A stretch of 61,995 nucleotides of DNA, taken from positions 1 to 61,995 of the forward strand of contig CAYPIE010000026.1 in NCBI GenBank assembly GCA_964410665.1. Direction: 5' to 3'. Made by a program: the position numbers and the translations under genes. Under the pieces are notes generated by a model. The model saw only the letters and a program-made list of their open reading frames with translations, had not been told where the DNA came from and searched no databases. The stretch comes from CAYPIE01 sp964410665. GTDB taxonomy: Bacteria > Planctomycetota > Planctomycetia > Gemmatales > Gemmataceae. Of this stretch, positions 43,079 to 50,338 are shown piece by piece (within the stretch, counting starts at the first letter, position 1; every line of letters starts with the position of its first letter).

Positions 43079-44920
43079 TTATTGGTCCAGTGCAAAACAA
43101 TGCCGCAGAGCAGTGAGAGCGGCCTCGTCCTGGGCGGCATCGACCACGACGCTGATGCAAATTTCGCTGGTGTTAATAATGCGAATGTTGATCCCGGAAT
43201 TGGCCAAAGCACCGAACATTTTCTCGGCCACCCCGGTGTGCGTCCGCATGCCCACGCCAAAGACGAACAACACCACGCTATCATCCTCGCCAAACACAGT
43301 AGCGTTGACGTCGATCGCCTGCACAACGTTGCGTGCCCGCAGCCGAGCGGCCTCCAGGTCGCTTTGCGGCACACTGAAGGAAAGCTCCGCCGAGGCAGTG
43401 CCGGTCAGGTTCTGCACGATCATATCCACCACGATTCCACTTGCCGCGACGGCATTGAAAATGCGTGCGCAGTTGCCCGGCTGATCCGGGACTTCGCGAA
43501 TCGTGATGCGACCATGATCGCGGTTGAGTTCGACGCCACTGACCACCACCGATTCCATACTGGTTAGCAATTGCTGAGCCAGCTGGGCAACATCGCGCAT
43601 CGTAGCTCCATCGGGGTGGCTCGGTGGCCGTGGCCGAAACTCGGCCGCAGCGCTTGGACCCACCCCCGCCCCGGGGCGGGTGGAGTGCAACTGAAAGGCC
43701 TGATGCACCGCTTTGAGGGCACGAAGCCCGTCCGTTTTATCGACCAAGACAGAAATCTTGATATCTCCAGTCGTGATCATTTTGATGTTAATATTCTCGG
43801 CTGCCAAGGCGCTAAACATCCGCTCGGCGACTCCGGTATGGGTGCGCATACCGACGCCGACCACCGACACCTTGCTGACATCCTCGACCGTACGGACCGT
43901 CCCACCCAGCTCGACCACGATCGGTTGCAGCAGCGACACCGCCCGGGCCATCTCGATGCGCAGCACCGTGAAGCCAATGGTGGCCCGATCGCCGGTCCCC
44001 TGGCTCTGGGCAATCATATCCACTGCAATATTGGCTTCGGCTAGGGTGCGGAAGATGCGGTGGCTAATGCCGGGTCGGTCGGGGACATGGTCGACGAGCA
44101 GACGCGCTTCATCCCGGGCCAGGGCTGCGCCGCAAACAACCACTTCGCGCATCCACTCGGCTTCGGGCAGAATCCAGGTGCCCTCGACATCGCTGAACGA
44201 ACTACGCACCATCAAGGGCACATCAAACTTCTTGGCAAACTCGACACTACGTGAATGCATGACCCCAGCACCCATCGAGGCAAGCTCCAACATTTCATCA
44301 TAGCTAATTGCATCAATCTTATGAGCTTCGGGCACCAGCCTTGGGTCCGTCGTGTAGACGCCATCAACATCGGTATAAATCTCGCAATCCACATCCCGCT
44401 CGATTTCCGTAGCGCTTGGGTCATGCTTCAACGCTGCCGCGAGGGCAACCGCTGTCGTATCGGAACCGCCGCGGCCCAGGGTAGTGATATTGAGCTCCTC
44501 ATCGACACCCTGAAAGCCTGCGACGATCGCGATTTGTCCATCGCGCAGGGCTTGCCGGATCCGTTCAGTGGAGATCTCTTTGATGCGTGCCTTGGTGTGA
44601 AAGCTATCGGTGCGGATGCCGATCTGGGCGCCTGTAAAACTGATCGCCGGCTCCCCGAGTGCCTGAATCGCCATGGCCAGCAGGGCAATTGAGATCTGCT
44701 CGCCTGTGGCCAAGAGCATATCCATTTCACGGGCCGGGGGATTCTCGCTGATCTCCTGGGCCAAGGCGATTAGATCATCGGTGGTGTCGCCACGGGCACT
44801 GACTACCACCACCACCTGGTGGCCGGCCTGCTTGGTCCGGATCGCACGCCGAGCGGCAGCCTTGATGCGTTCGGCATTGGCCACACTCGTGCCACCAAAC
44901 TTTTGTACGACCACGGGCAA
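43079..44920 (-). CDS. lysC: Aspartate kinase with four ACT domains
   Basis: LysC phosphorylates aspartate, the first step to lysine, threonine, methionine and diaminopimelate. TTG 44920 has AGGAG seven bp upstream and gives MPVVVQKFGGTSVANAERI; GTG 44914 is possible and no ATG fits. The length is 613 residues against the usual 400-450. Kinase motifs: VQKFGGTSVAN, TLGRGGSDTTAVALA, DVDGVYTTDPRLV. Two ACT domains follow (about residues 265-425, with GVGMRTHTGVAERMFSALA), then a Pro-rich linker (RPRPPSHPDG), then a second ACT pair (about 455-610, with GVGMRTHTGVAEKMFGALA). Four-ACT aspartate kinases are known from cyanobacteria. Feedback control by lysine and threonine through the ACT pairs is expected. 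Confidence 0.95.
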   Translation of the reverse strand: MPVVVQKFGGTSVANAERIKAAARRAIRTKQAGHQVVVVVSARGDTTDDLIALAQEISENPPAREMDMLLATGEQISIALLAMAIQALGEPAISFTGAQIGIRTDSFHTKARIKEISTERIRQALRDGQIAIVAGFQGVDEELNITTLGRGGSDTTAVALAAALKHDPSATEIERDVDCEIYTDVDGVYTTDPRLVPEAHKIDAISYDEMLELASMGAGVMHSRSVEFAKKFDVPLMVRSSFSDVEGTWILPEAEWMREVVVCGAALARDEARLLVDHVPDRPGISHRIFRTLAEANIAVDMIAQSQGTGDRATIGFTVLRIEMARAVSLLQPIVVELGGTVRTVEDVSKVSVVGVGMRTHTGVAERMFSALAAENINIKMITTGDIKISVLVDKTDGLRALKAVHQAFQLHSTRPGAGVGPSAAAEFRPRPPSHPDGATMRDVAQLAQQLLTSMESVVVSGVELNRDHGRITIREVPDQPGNCARIFNAVAASGIVVDMIVQNLTGTASAELSFSVPQSDLEAARLRARNVVQAIDVNATVFGEDDSVVLFVFGVGMRTHTGVAEKMFGALANSGINIRIINTSEICISVVVDAAQDEAALTALRHCFALDQ

Positions 44921-45065
44921 CGGCAAGCTCCTGGGTCCGCCCCGACCGACCTTGAAAACACACATGCCTCACCAGGCATCCGAACCGGGAGCGATTCAGT
45001 CCCCGATCCCTACCATCTATTGATCTAGGAACCAACGTTCTTGCCGACGAGTCCTTGTCGTTCAA

Positions 45066-45824
45066 CTACCACGTGTGCGTCTGCCCAGCCTGGGCCACCT
45101 GCACATGAGCCAGCCCGCTGGCCGCAATCTCGGCGGTGATCTGCACGGCAAAGCGGGCTTTAAGATGGATGGCGATCACCGCCACGGTCGGGGGCAACTG
45201 CGTGGCGACGCGAAGAAACTGCGAGGTGGTTAAGTGCTTTGAACTGGCAGCCAAGGCTTCCATGCCATTGGGAAACGAGGCTTCCAGATAGACTGCACGT
45301 AAGTTCTCGGTCTGCCCGGCCATCTTCAGAATGGCATCTGTGGGGCCGGTATCGCTGGCAAACACCAGCCCGGCCTGATCGTCTTCGATGCAAAATCCCA
45401 ATGTTGCGACCGTATGGTCCAGCAAAAACGGCGTAATCCGCAACCCCTCAAGCATCGTCGTGCGTTGCGGTGTCAACTCCTGAAGCCGCATAAACGGTGG
45501 TTGTAGCCCGAGCATCAAATCACTGTCGGGAAACAACCGATCATTAAACATGTCTTTGTGCAAGGACTCCAGCGTGGCGGGGTGGGCGTGGATGGCGACC
45601 GGATGGCTGACACCATAGATATTCTCAAGAAACATCGGTAGCGTTGCGAGGTGATCCAGATGCGAATGGGTCAGTACGAGATGGCGGATCTTTCCCTGTT
45701 CGGCCAGAGGCAAGGCAATGCCCAGCGAACCGGCATCAATCGCCAGGGTGTCATTGATCAGGAAGCTGCTGAGCAACTGGCCGGGAACGCTGACGGCCCC
45801 GGACGGTAAGAGTCTGATGCGCAT
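45066..45824 (-). CDS. MBL-fold metallo-hydrolase, class II cyclic-nucleotide phosphodiesterase-like
   Basis: A 252-residue protein with the metallo-beta-lactamase zinc motif LVLTHSHLDHLATLPMFLEN (HxHxDH) and a second-site Asp in FASDTGPTDAIL. The N-terminus RIRLLPSGAVSVPGQLLSSF and the TVATLGFCIEDD strand are close to PDE1/CpdP-type cyclic nucleotide phosphodiesterases and RNase Z-like enzymes. The substrate is not certain. It shares the lysC direction with a 145-bp gap that contains a small hairpin (ATGCCT-CACC-AGGCAT, 44964-44979), and it diverges from the HlyD-like gene. Confidence 0.85.
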   Translation of the reverse strand: MRIRLLPSGAVSVPGQLLSSFLINDTLAIDAGSLGIALPLAEQGKIRHLVLTHSHLDHLATLPMFLENIYGVSHPVAIHAHPATLESLHKDMFNDRLFPDSDLMLGLQPPFMRLQELTPQRTTMLEGLRITPFLLDHTVATLGFCIEDDQAGLVFASDTGPTDAILKMAGQTENLRAVYLEASFPNGMEALAASSKHLTTSQFLRVATQLPPTVAVIAIHLKARFAVQITAEIAASGLAHVQVAQAGQTHTW

Positions 45825-45887
45825 ATCTGCCCCCTTCCCCTGGATCGTCCTGACACGGTACGGCGTTCATGGCGAGAGCAACCCTGG

Positions 45888-45917
45888 TTGACCCATCTGA
45901 AGGCTGTGGGATATGGT
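45888..45917 (+). promoter_or_regulatory. Candidate sigma-70-type promoter before the HlyD-like gene
   Basis: TTGACC (45888-45893) and TATGGT (45912-45917) are separated by 18 bp in the divergent intergenic region, about 145 bp before the start codon at 46061. The match is reasonable but planctomycete promoters are poorly defined. Confidence 0.25.
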
Positions 45918-46060
45918 GACTAAATGGTATTGGTTGTGAAGACCTCGGTGCGCTCGCCTGGCCGCCGGTACCGTCTTTGGGATTCTGGAGCATCGCGCGT
46001 TCCAGGACAATGCGAATTGCGCCCCTGCCCGATGCCCAACCCCACCTTTTGAGACCCATC

Positions 46061-47296
46061 ATGCACGATCCTGACCCTGCCGCGTTCGGGACCGCCCAGG
46101 CAACTGAGCCCGGGGCGAATGGTACGCTCGGTGAGCGCGTCCGCGCCTTGCGGCTTCGCGATCGGCTGGCCACCAGCTCCCCCGGTTCCTCGGCCACCTG
46201 GATACCCTGGCTGTTGTGCGTGTTTATGGCCATTGCCTGGGTATCCTTGGGCTCGCGCTGGTATCGAACTCAGAACCCCGAAGCTGCGCCACCGGCAAAT
46301 GACGTGGCTCCAGCCGCGACCAATGCCGCGCCTCGGGCCATCGCTCAGGAAGCCCCCCCCAACGACCCAAACGCCACGGTACTGGTGGCGCGCGGCTATA
46401 TTGTTCCGGCCCACCGCATCTCGATCAGCCCGATTGAGGTCAGCGGCCGCGTTATCGAACTGAATTTCCAAGAGGGCCAGTCCATTCAGAAAGATACCGT
46501 GCTTGCCCGGCTCGATCCGACCAGCTATAAGGCCGATCTTGATGAGGCGACGGCGCGATACAAGTTCGCCAAAGCAAGCTTTGATGAGATCCGGATTCCT
46601 CGGCCTGAAGAGATCGATCGGGTCAAAGCGGAGCTCGCCGAGGCGCAACAGCAACTCAAACAAGCCGAGCTGGAATATCGACGCAACAAGGAACTGCTCG
46701 GCGCTGCCCTGTCGCGCGAGGTATACGAGCGCTCCCAATACAACTTTTTTGCCCTCCGCGAACGCGTGAATCGGCTTCGGGAACAGCTCGATATTACCGA
46801 ACATCCGCGTGTCGAGACGGTGGCCGCTGCTTGGGCCGAGGTGTTAGCAGCTCAGGCCCGAGTACGACGGGCCGAGTTCCGCTACGACAACTGCTGGATC
46901 CGGGCCCCCATCACAGGCACCATCTTGACGAAAAAGGCCGAGCTGGGCAATCTGATCAACCCAGTCGTCGGTGGCATCTCGACCAGTCTGTGTGATATGG
47001 CCGACCTGTCCGACCTCGAGGTCGAACTCGATATCCAGGAACGAGAAATTGCGAAGATCCAACCGCGCCAGGCTTGCCGGATCAAGGCCGACGCCTACCC
47101 GGCACGGCAATATCAGGGCTATGTCGATCGGATCATGCCCATTGCAGACCGGGCCAAGGGAGCGATTCCGATCCGGGTCCAGATTCTGGTACCCCCCGAA
47201 GAACAAGGAACCTATTTGAAACCGGAAATGAACGCGGTGGTTACCTTTATCAATCGAGCGGTGCCTGCTGCCAAACCAGTTGAGTCGCCCGAATAA
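46061..47296 (+). CDS. HlyD-family periplasmic adaptor protein
   Basis: A 411-residue membrane-fusion protein from ATG 46061. A cytoplasmic N-terminal tail (FGTAQATEPGANGTLGERVR) is followed by one membrane helix (about residues 46-66, WIPWLLCVFMAIAWVSLG) and a periplasmic biotinyl-lipoyl-like half (RVIELNFQEGQSIQKDTVLA). A long alpha-hairpin (about 150-265; KAELAEAQQQLKQAELEYRR) and the returning lipoyl/beta-barrel domain (APITGTILTKKAELGNLI) complete it. It should link an inner-membrane exporter to the outer envelope. The ABC ATPase gene follows after 11 bp, so the two form an operon, but no permease gene is present in this pair. Confidence 0.9.
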   Translation: MHDPDPAAFGTAQATEPGANGTLGERVRALRLRDRLATSSPGSSATWIPWLLCVFMAIAWVSLGSRWYRTQNPEAAPPANDVAPAATNAAPRAIAQEAPPNDPNATVLVARGYIVPAHRISISPIEVSGRVIELNFQEGQSIQKDTVLARLDPTSYKADLDEATARYKFAKASFDEIRIPRPEEIDRVKAELAEAQQQLKQAELEYRRNKELLGAALSREVYERSQYNFFALRERVNRLREQLDITEHPRVETVAAAWAEVLAAQARVRRAEFRYDNCWIRAPITGTILTKKAELGNLINPVVGGISTSLCDMADLSDLEVELDIQEREIAKIQPRQACRIKADAYPARQYQGYVDRIMPIADRAKGAIPIRVQILVPPEEQGTYLKPEMNAVVTFINRAVPAAKPVESPE

Positions 47297-47307
47297 GGAT
47301 CCGGCCC

Positions 47308-48018
47308 ATGGCTGCCATTGTCCAGGTGCGTGAGCTGTACAAATCGTTTGAACGCGGCAGCGAACGCATTGATGTTTTACAGAGTCTAAATCTGGAAGTC
47401 CCTGAGTCTGAGTTCCTGGCCTTGATGGGTCCATCTGGTTCCGGCAAGACCACCTTGCTAAACCTGATTGCCGGACTAGATCAACCAACCGCGGGCGAAA
47501 TTATCGTTGGCGATCAGGTGATTTCGGCGATGAGTGAAAGTGAATTGGCCCGTTGGCGAACCCGTCATGTGGGCTTCATCTTCCAGTTTTACTATCTGTT
47601 GCCCGTGTTGACCGCCTATGAGAATGTCGAGTTGCCGCTGTTGCTGTTGCCCTTGCGTCCAGCCGAACGTCGCGAACAGGTGAACCGAGCCCTCGAGCTG
47701 GTCGGACTCTCCGACCGCATGTCCCATCGTCCGGGGCAGCTCTCCGGTGGGCAGCAGCAGCGAGTGGGTATTGCCCGTGCGATCGTCACCGACCCAACCC
47801 TGATTGTCGCCGATGAACCCACTGGTGACCTCGATGCCCGCTCGGCCGAAGAAATCCTGAATCTTCTATGCGTACTGCGTGAAGAATTGCACAAAACGAT
47901 CATCATGGTCACCCACGACCCCCGAGCGGCAGATCGGGCGCAACGCATTCTGTTCCTCGATAAGGGCCGGCTGGTGCGCGATAGCATGTTTAGCGCGGCG
48001 ATCGGGCATCATGCTTGA
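47308..48018 (+). CDS. ABC transporter ATP-binding protein (LolD/MacB type)
   Basis: A 236-residue ATPase. It has Walker A GPSGSGKTTLLN, the Q-loop FIFQFYYLLPVLTAYENVEL, the signature LSGGQQQRVGIARA, Walker B LIVADEPTGDLD and the switch His in IIMVTHDPRAA. Size and motifs fit the LolD/MacB/FtsE class, which drives lipoprotein or macrolide export through FtsX-like permeases. AAGGAT precedes the ATG. The partner permease would be expected next but the gene is followed directly by convergent larB, and the last 10 bp overlap that gene's end. The permease may be encoded elsewhere or have been lost. Confidence 0.94.
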   Translation: MAAIVQVRELYKSFERGSERIDVLQSLNLEVPESEFLALMGPSGSGKTTLLNLIAGLDQPTAGEIIVGDQVISAMSESELARWRTRHVGFIFQFYYLLPVLTAYENVELPLLLLPLRPAERREQVNRALELVGLSDRMSHRPGQLSGGQQQRVGIARAIVTDPTLIVADEPTGDLDARSAEEILNLLCVLREELHKTIIMVTHDPRAADRAQRILFLDKGRLVRDSMFSAAIGHHA

Positions 48019-48776
48019 GCCCCCACCGCGGACCGTGCGATTAACGCGGCCGCATAACCGGCCTTAAAACCGGCATCAATATTGACCGCCACCACATTGG
48101 CCGCACAGCTATTGAGCATGGTCAACAGCGGGGCCACCCCGGCGAACGCCGCGCCGTAGCCAATGCTCGTCGGTACAGCGATGACCGGACAATCGACCAG
48201 TCCACCGACCACGCTCGGTAAGGCCCCATCCATGCCGGCAGCCACGATGATCACATCGGCCTGGACTAGCCGCTCACGATGCCGCAATAGTCGATGAATA
48301 CCGGCCACGCCCACGTCGGCCAGGAGTTCCACGCGCGAGCCCATCACCCGCGCGGTGACCTCGGCTTCCTTGGCCACTGGCAGATCGCCGGTTCCGGCAG
48401 TGATCACCAGAACAAAGCCGTGTGCTTCGGACCGTGCTTGGTTCGTGGGTAACCAAAAGGTACGGGCCAACGCATCGATCTCCGCGTTGGGAAAAGCACC
48501 GCGAAGATAAGCCATCTGCGACTCGTTGAGGCGGGTAGCTAAACAGTCCTGTTTTGCTTCATGAAGCTTGCGGGCCACTCCCTCGACCCATTCGGGCGTC
48601 TTCCCTTGGCCGAGGATCACTTCGGGAAAGCCGCAGCGATCACGCCGTTGCAGATCCACATGGGCATAACCCAGCTCGGCAATGTCGGCATTTTGGATCT
48701 GGTTGGTTGCGGTAACTACGTCCAGCTGTCCTGCCTGGACCAGTTCCAGGATTCGTCGAAGGTCATCCGTATGCAT
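48009..48776 (-). CDS. larB: Nickel-pincer cofactor biosynthesis protein LarB (P2CMN synthase)
   Basis: LarB carboxylates and hydrolyses nicotinate adenine dinucleotide in synthesis of the nickel-pincer nucleotide of lactate racemase. This 255-residue protein has the N-terminal LarB segment (LGYAHVDLQRRDRCGFPEVI) and the C-terminal PurE-like domain with VITAGTGDLPVAKEAEVTA, DVGVAGIHRLL, VAAGMDGALPSVVGGLV and VPTSIGYGAAFAGVAPL. LarA, LarC and LarE are not in the window, so LarB may serve another LarA-like enzyme encoded elsewhere. Its 3' end overlaps the ABC ATPase gene by 10 bp on the opposite strand. A palindromic repeat lies upstream. Confidence 0.94.
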   Translation of the reverse strand: MHTDDLRRILELVQAGQLDVVTATNQIQNADIAELGYAHVDLQRRDRCGFPEVILGQGKTPEWVEGVARKLHEAKQDCLATRLNESQMAYLRGAFPNAEIDALARTFWLPTNQARSEAHGFVLVITAGTGDLPVAKEAEVTARVMGSRVELLADVGVAGIHRLLRHRERLVQADVIIVAAGMDGALPSVVGGLVDCPVIAVPTSIGYGAAFAGVAPLLTMLNSCAANVVAVNIDAGFKAGYAAALIARSAVGAQA

Positions 48777-48837
48777 GGAGAATCATTCGCGAGGGAATGG
48801 GGGGTAGGCTGCGACGAGTTCGTTTACCAAGTGCGAA

Positions 48838-48924
48838 GGACAAAAGTCCCGAGCTCCGCTTCGCACTCCCAGGCTTTCTGGGAAGCTCTCTTTTCCTTGG
48901 TGAGCCCCGGGCGGATGCCCGGGG
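48838..48924. repeat. Palindromic intergenic repeat, copy C
   Basis: Three small perfect hairpins stand in a row: GGAC-AAAA-GTCC (48838-48849), TCCCAG-GCTTT-CTGGGA (48867-48883) and CCCCGGGC-GGAT-GCCCGGGG (48905-48924). The last is preceded by GTGAG and followed by GTTCC, like the flanks of the copies at the window ends, but the stem sequence differs by paired changes. It lies between tatA and larB and could terminate tatA. Confidence 0.75.
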
Positions 48925-48957
48925 TTCCAACGTAGCACACCCGTTTATAGCTTCGGC

Positions 48958-49251
48958 TCAGGCGTTCTGGTCGACGTCTTCAAACTTGGGCGTGCTAGGG
49001 GTGAGGCGTTGAGGAGGCTTGGGAGCCTCGGCAACGTTCTCATTGCGGGGTTGAGGATTGCCAGCCGATTCCACCTCATCCTCCAGTCCGCGGACGCCTT
49101 TCTTGAATTCCACAAAGGTCTTGCCGAGCGAGCGGCCGACCTCCGGCAGTTTGCGTCCAAAAAGCAAAACGCCCAGGACTGCCAACAACAGCATCTCCTG
49201 ACCGCCGAAATTGATCCAACCAATCAGCAAAGGATTCATGTTTGTCCACAT
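48958..49251 (-). CDS. tatA: Sec-independent protein translocase subunit TatA/E
   Basis: A 97-residue protein from ATG 49251, which has a strong GGAGGAGGG sequence (49262-49270, minus strand) ahead of it. The TatA pattern is clear: short N-terminal membrane helix (GGQEMLLLAVLGVLLFG), the hinge FGRKLPEVGRSLG, an amphipathic helix (KTFVEFKKGVRGLEDEVES) and a charged, Pro-rich disordered tail. TatA oligomers form the pore of the twin-arginine export system. No tatB or tatC is nearby, which is common in this phylum. A 17-bp tandem repeat lies just upstream of the ribosome-binding site. Confidence 0.93.
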   Translation of the reverse strand: MWTNMNPLLIGWINFGGQEMLLLAVLGVLLFGRKLPEVGRSLGKTFVEFKKGVRGLEDEVESAGNPQPRNENVAEAPKPPQRLTPSTPKFEDVDQNA

Positions 49252-49275
49252 AGATCTACTACCCTCCTCCAAAGA

Positions 49276-49343
49276 TCATTCGTGAGGCATGGTCATTCGT
49301 GAGGCATGGTCATTCGTGAGGCGTGGTCTTTTGTGAGGTGCGC
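49276..49343. repeat. 17-bp tandem repeat upstream of tatA
   Basis: Units TCATTCGTGAGGCATGG at 49276-49292 and 49293-49309 are identical. 49310-49326 has one change and 49327-49343 is degenerate. The array begins five bp from the tatA ribosome-binding site, so it lies in the leader or promoter. It could be a multi-site operator or a slippage product. Confidence 0.85.
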
Positions 49344-49374
49344 ACGCCAGGAGCACCATCGGTTGAGCAGAGAG

Positions 49375-49437
49375 GAGGTCGAAGGTAACCTCATCGGCCA
49401 TGATGAAAGATTGGAGGTTGAAGGTAACCTCGATGGC
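49375..49437. repeat. Two-copy palindromic direct repeat upstream of tatA
   Basis: Two 24-bp copies (49375-49398 and 49414-49437) share the core GAAGGTAACCTC and differ at only a few bases. Each copy is itself partly palindromic (GAGGT...ACCTC around GGTAACC). Spacing between copy starts is 39 bp. A dimeric regulator binding site is plausible. Confidence 0.6.
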
Positions 49438-49529
49438 AGGCGTTTGCGAACATCAAGAATTGTATCATTGCCCGGAATAGCTTGGCAAGCGTGCCAGCCG
49501 CTTTTTCCCGACCTGGCCTGCCACTGAGA

Positions 49530-50078
49530 TCAGAACCCCAACAGTCGCGGTGGTGTCGGGCCTTCGGCTTCACTTGCCATCTCTTCCCAACTTTGTCGTA
49601 CTTGTTGGAGACCAAAGGCACACAACTCAAACTCGCGACTAAGCCGGAACAGCAGAGCGTCTTCGTCCTGATTGTCCGTCGGGCAGGTGCTGGCGATATA
49701 GTACGATCGCTTGCCCTGTTCACAGTAATCGATGAAGTGATCCTTACTCCAGCGATTGGTCAGGCGCTGCATGGCCTCGGGAAACAGCCCGGTCCAGAAC
49801 AGGGTAAAGTCACCGATGTGCCGATAGACTTCGCGGCGTGTGCGACCTTCGGCAGGCATGGTCTCTGCCTCGAGCAGCATGTCGACCACTTCGCCGATGC
49901 GTTCGCCGCGGCGGTTGCGTAAGCGATAGATTTGGTCGGAATGAACAAACCGGGACAGTAAATCGGAGAGATAATCGACCAAGGGTGGATCCGCCACGCC
50001 CAAGGCACTCTGAAAGGCATGTTCCGTCAAACCGGCAAACAAACGCCGTAGCGGATGATCGGGGGGAAGAGTCTGCAT
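49530..50078 (-). CDS. Conserved-looking protein of unknown function
   Basis: A 182-residue soluble protein from ATG 50078, with AAGGAG seven bp upstream; a TTG or ATG further up would bypass this site. I do not recognise a named family. It is mostly charged helix with conserved-looking blocks DYLSDLLSRFVHSDQIYRL, REVYRHIGDFTLFWTGLFPE and YIASTCPTDN. There is no signal peptide, membrane helix or nucleotide-binding loop. It is flanked upstream by a 260-bp gap holding a terminator-like hairpin and downstream by the tatA repeat region, so it seems to be a single-gene unit. The composition suggests a cytoplasmic helical-bundle protein. Confidence 0.75.
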   Translation of the reverse strand: MQTLPPDHPLRRLFAGLTEHAFQSALGVADPPLVDYLSDLLSRFVHSDQIYRLRNRRGERIGEVVDMLLEAETMPAEGRTRREVYRHIGDFTLFWTGLFPEAMQRLTNRWSKDHFIDYCEQGKRSYYIASTCPTDNQDEDALLFRLSREFELCAFGLQQVRQSWEEMASEAEGPTPPRLLGF

Positions 50079-50276
50079 CGCTCTTCTCCTTTTGCGGGCA
50101 TATCGAACAATCCTTGCCTGCTCCAAAACTGGAGCAATTAGCTGAATCCTAGCGTGCAGGGATGTAGAAAGTCAAAGGGAAATCGTCAAGGGGTGCCCAC
50201 GAAAAATTCGTGAAATCTTCTTGTTGGCTGACCAGTCGACCGTATCCAAAGCAATGAGCATACGGCCGTTCAAGGC

Positions 50277-50315
50277 AACGCCAGACAGGTCAGCCCGGCT
50301 GATCTGTCTGGCGTT
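50277..50315. terminator. Rho-independent-type hairpin after the pilus-like operon
   Basis: AACGCCAGACAG (50277-50288) pairs with CTGTCTGGCGTT (50304-50315), and TCAG/CTGA extends the stem past one G-T pair to a CCCGG loop, about 17 pairs in all. On the plus strand it is followed by a run of six T at 50323-50328. On the minus strand it lies 24 bp beyond the stop codon of the last operon gene with an A-rich entry. It probably ends the minus-strand operon. Confidence 0.75.
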
Positions 50316-50338
50316 ATCATATTTTTTAGCTGTGAGGA

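Noticed and set aside
42900..43374. Longer start for the methyltransferase frame (to 43374)
   Set aside because: Upstream codons lie inside lysC in another frame; the conserved family N-terminus begins exactly at the GTG at 43077.
44921..45065. Lysine riboswitch upstream of lysC
   Set aside because: The 145-bp gap is too short and shows only a 6-bp hairpin, without the L-box junction motifs.
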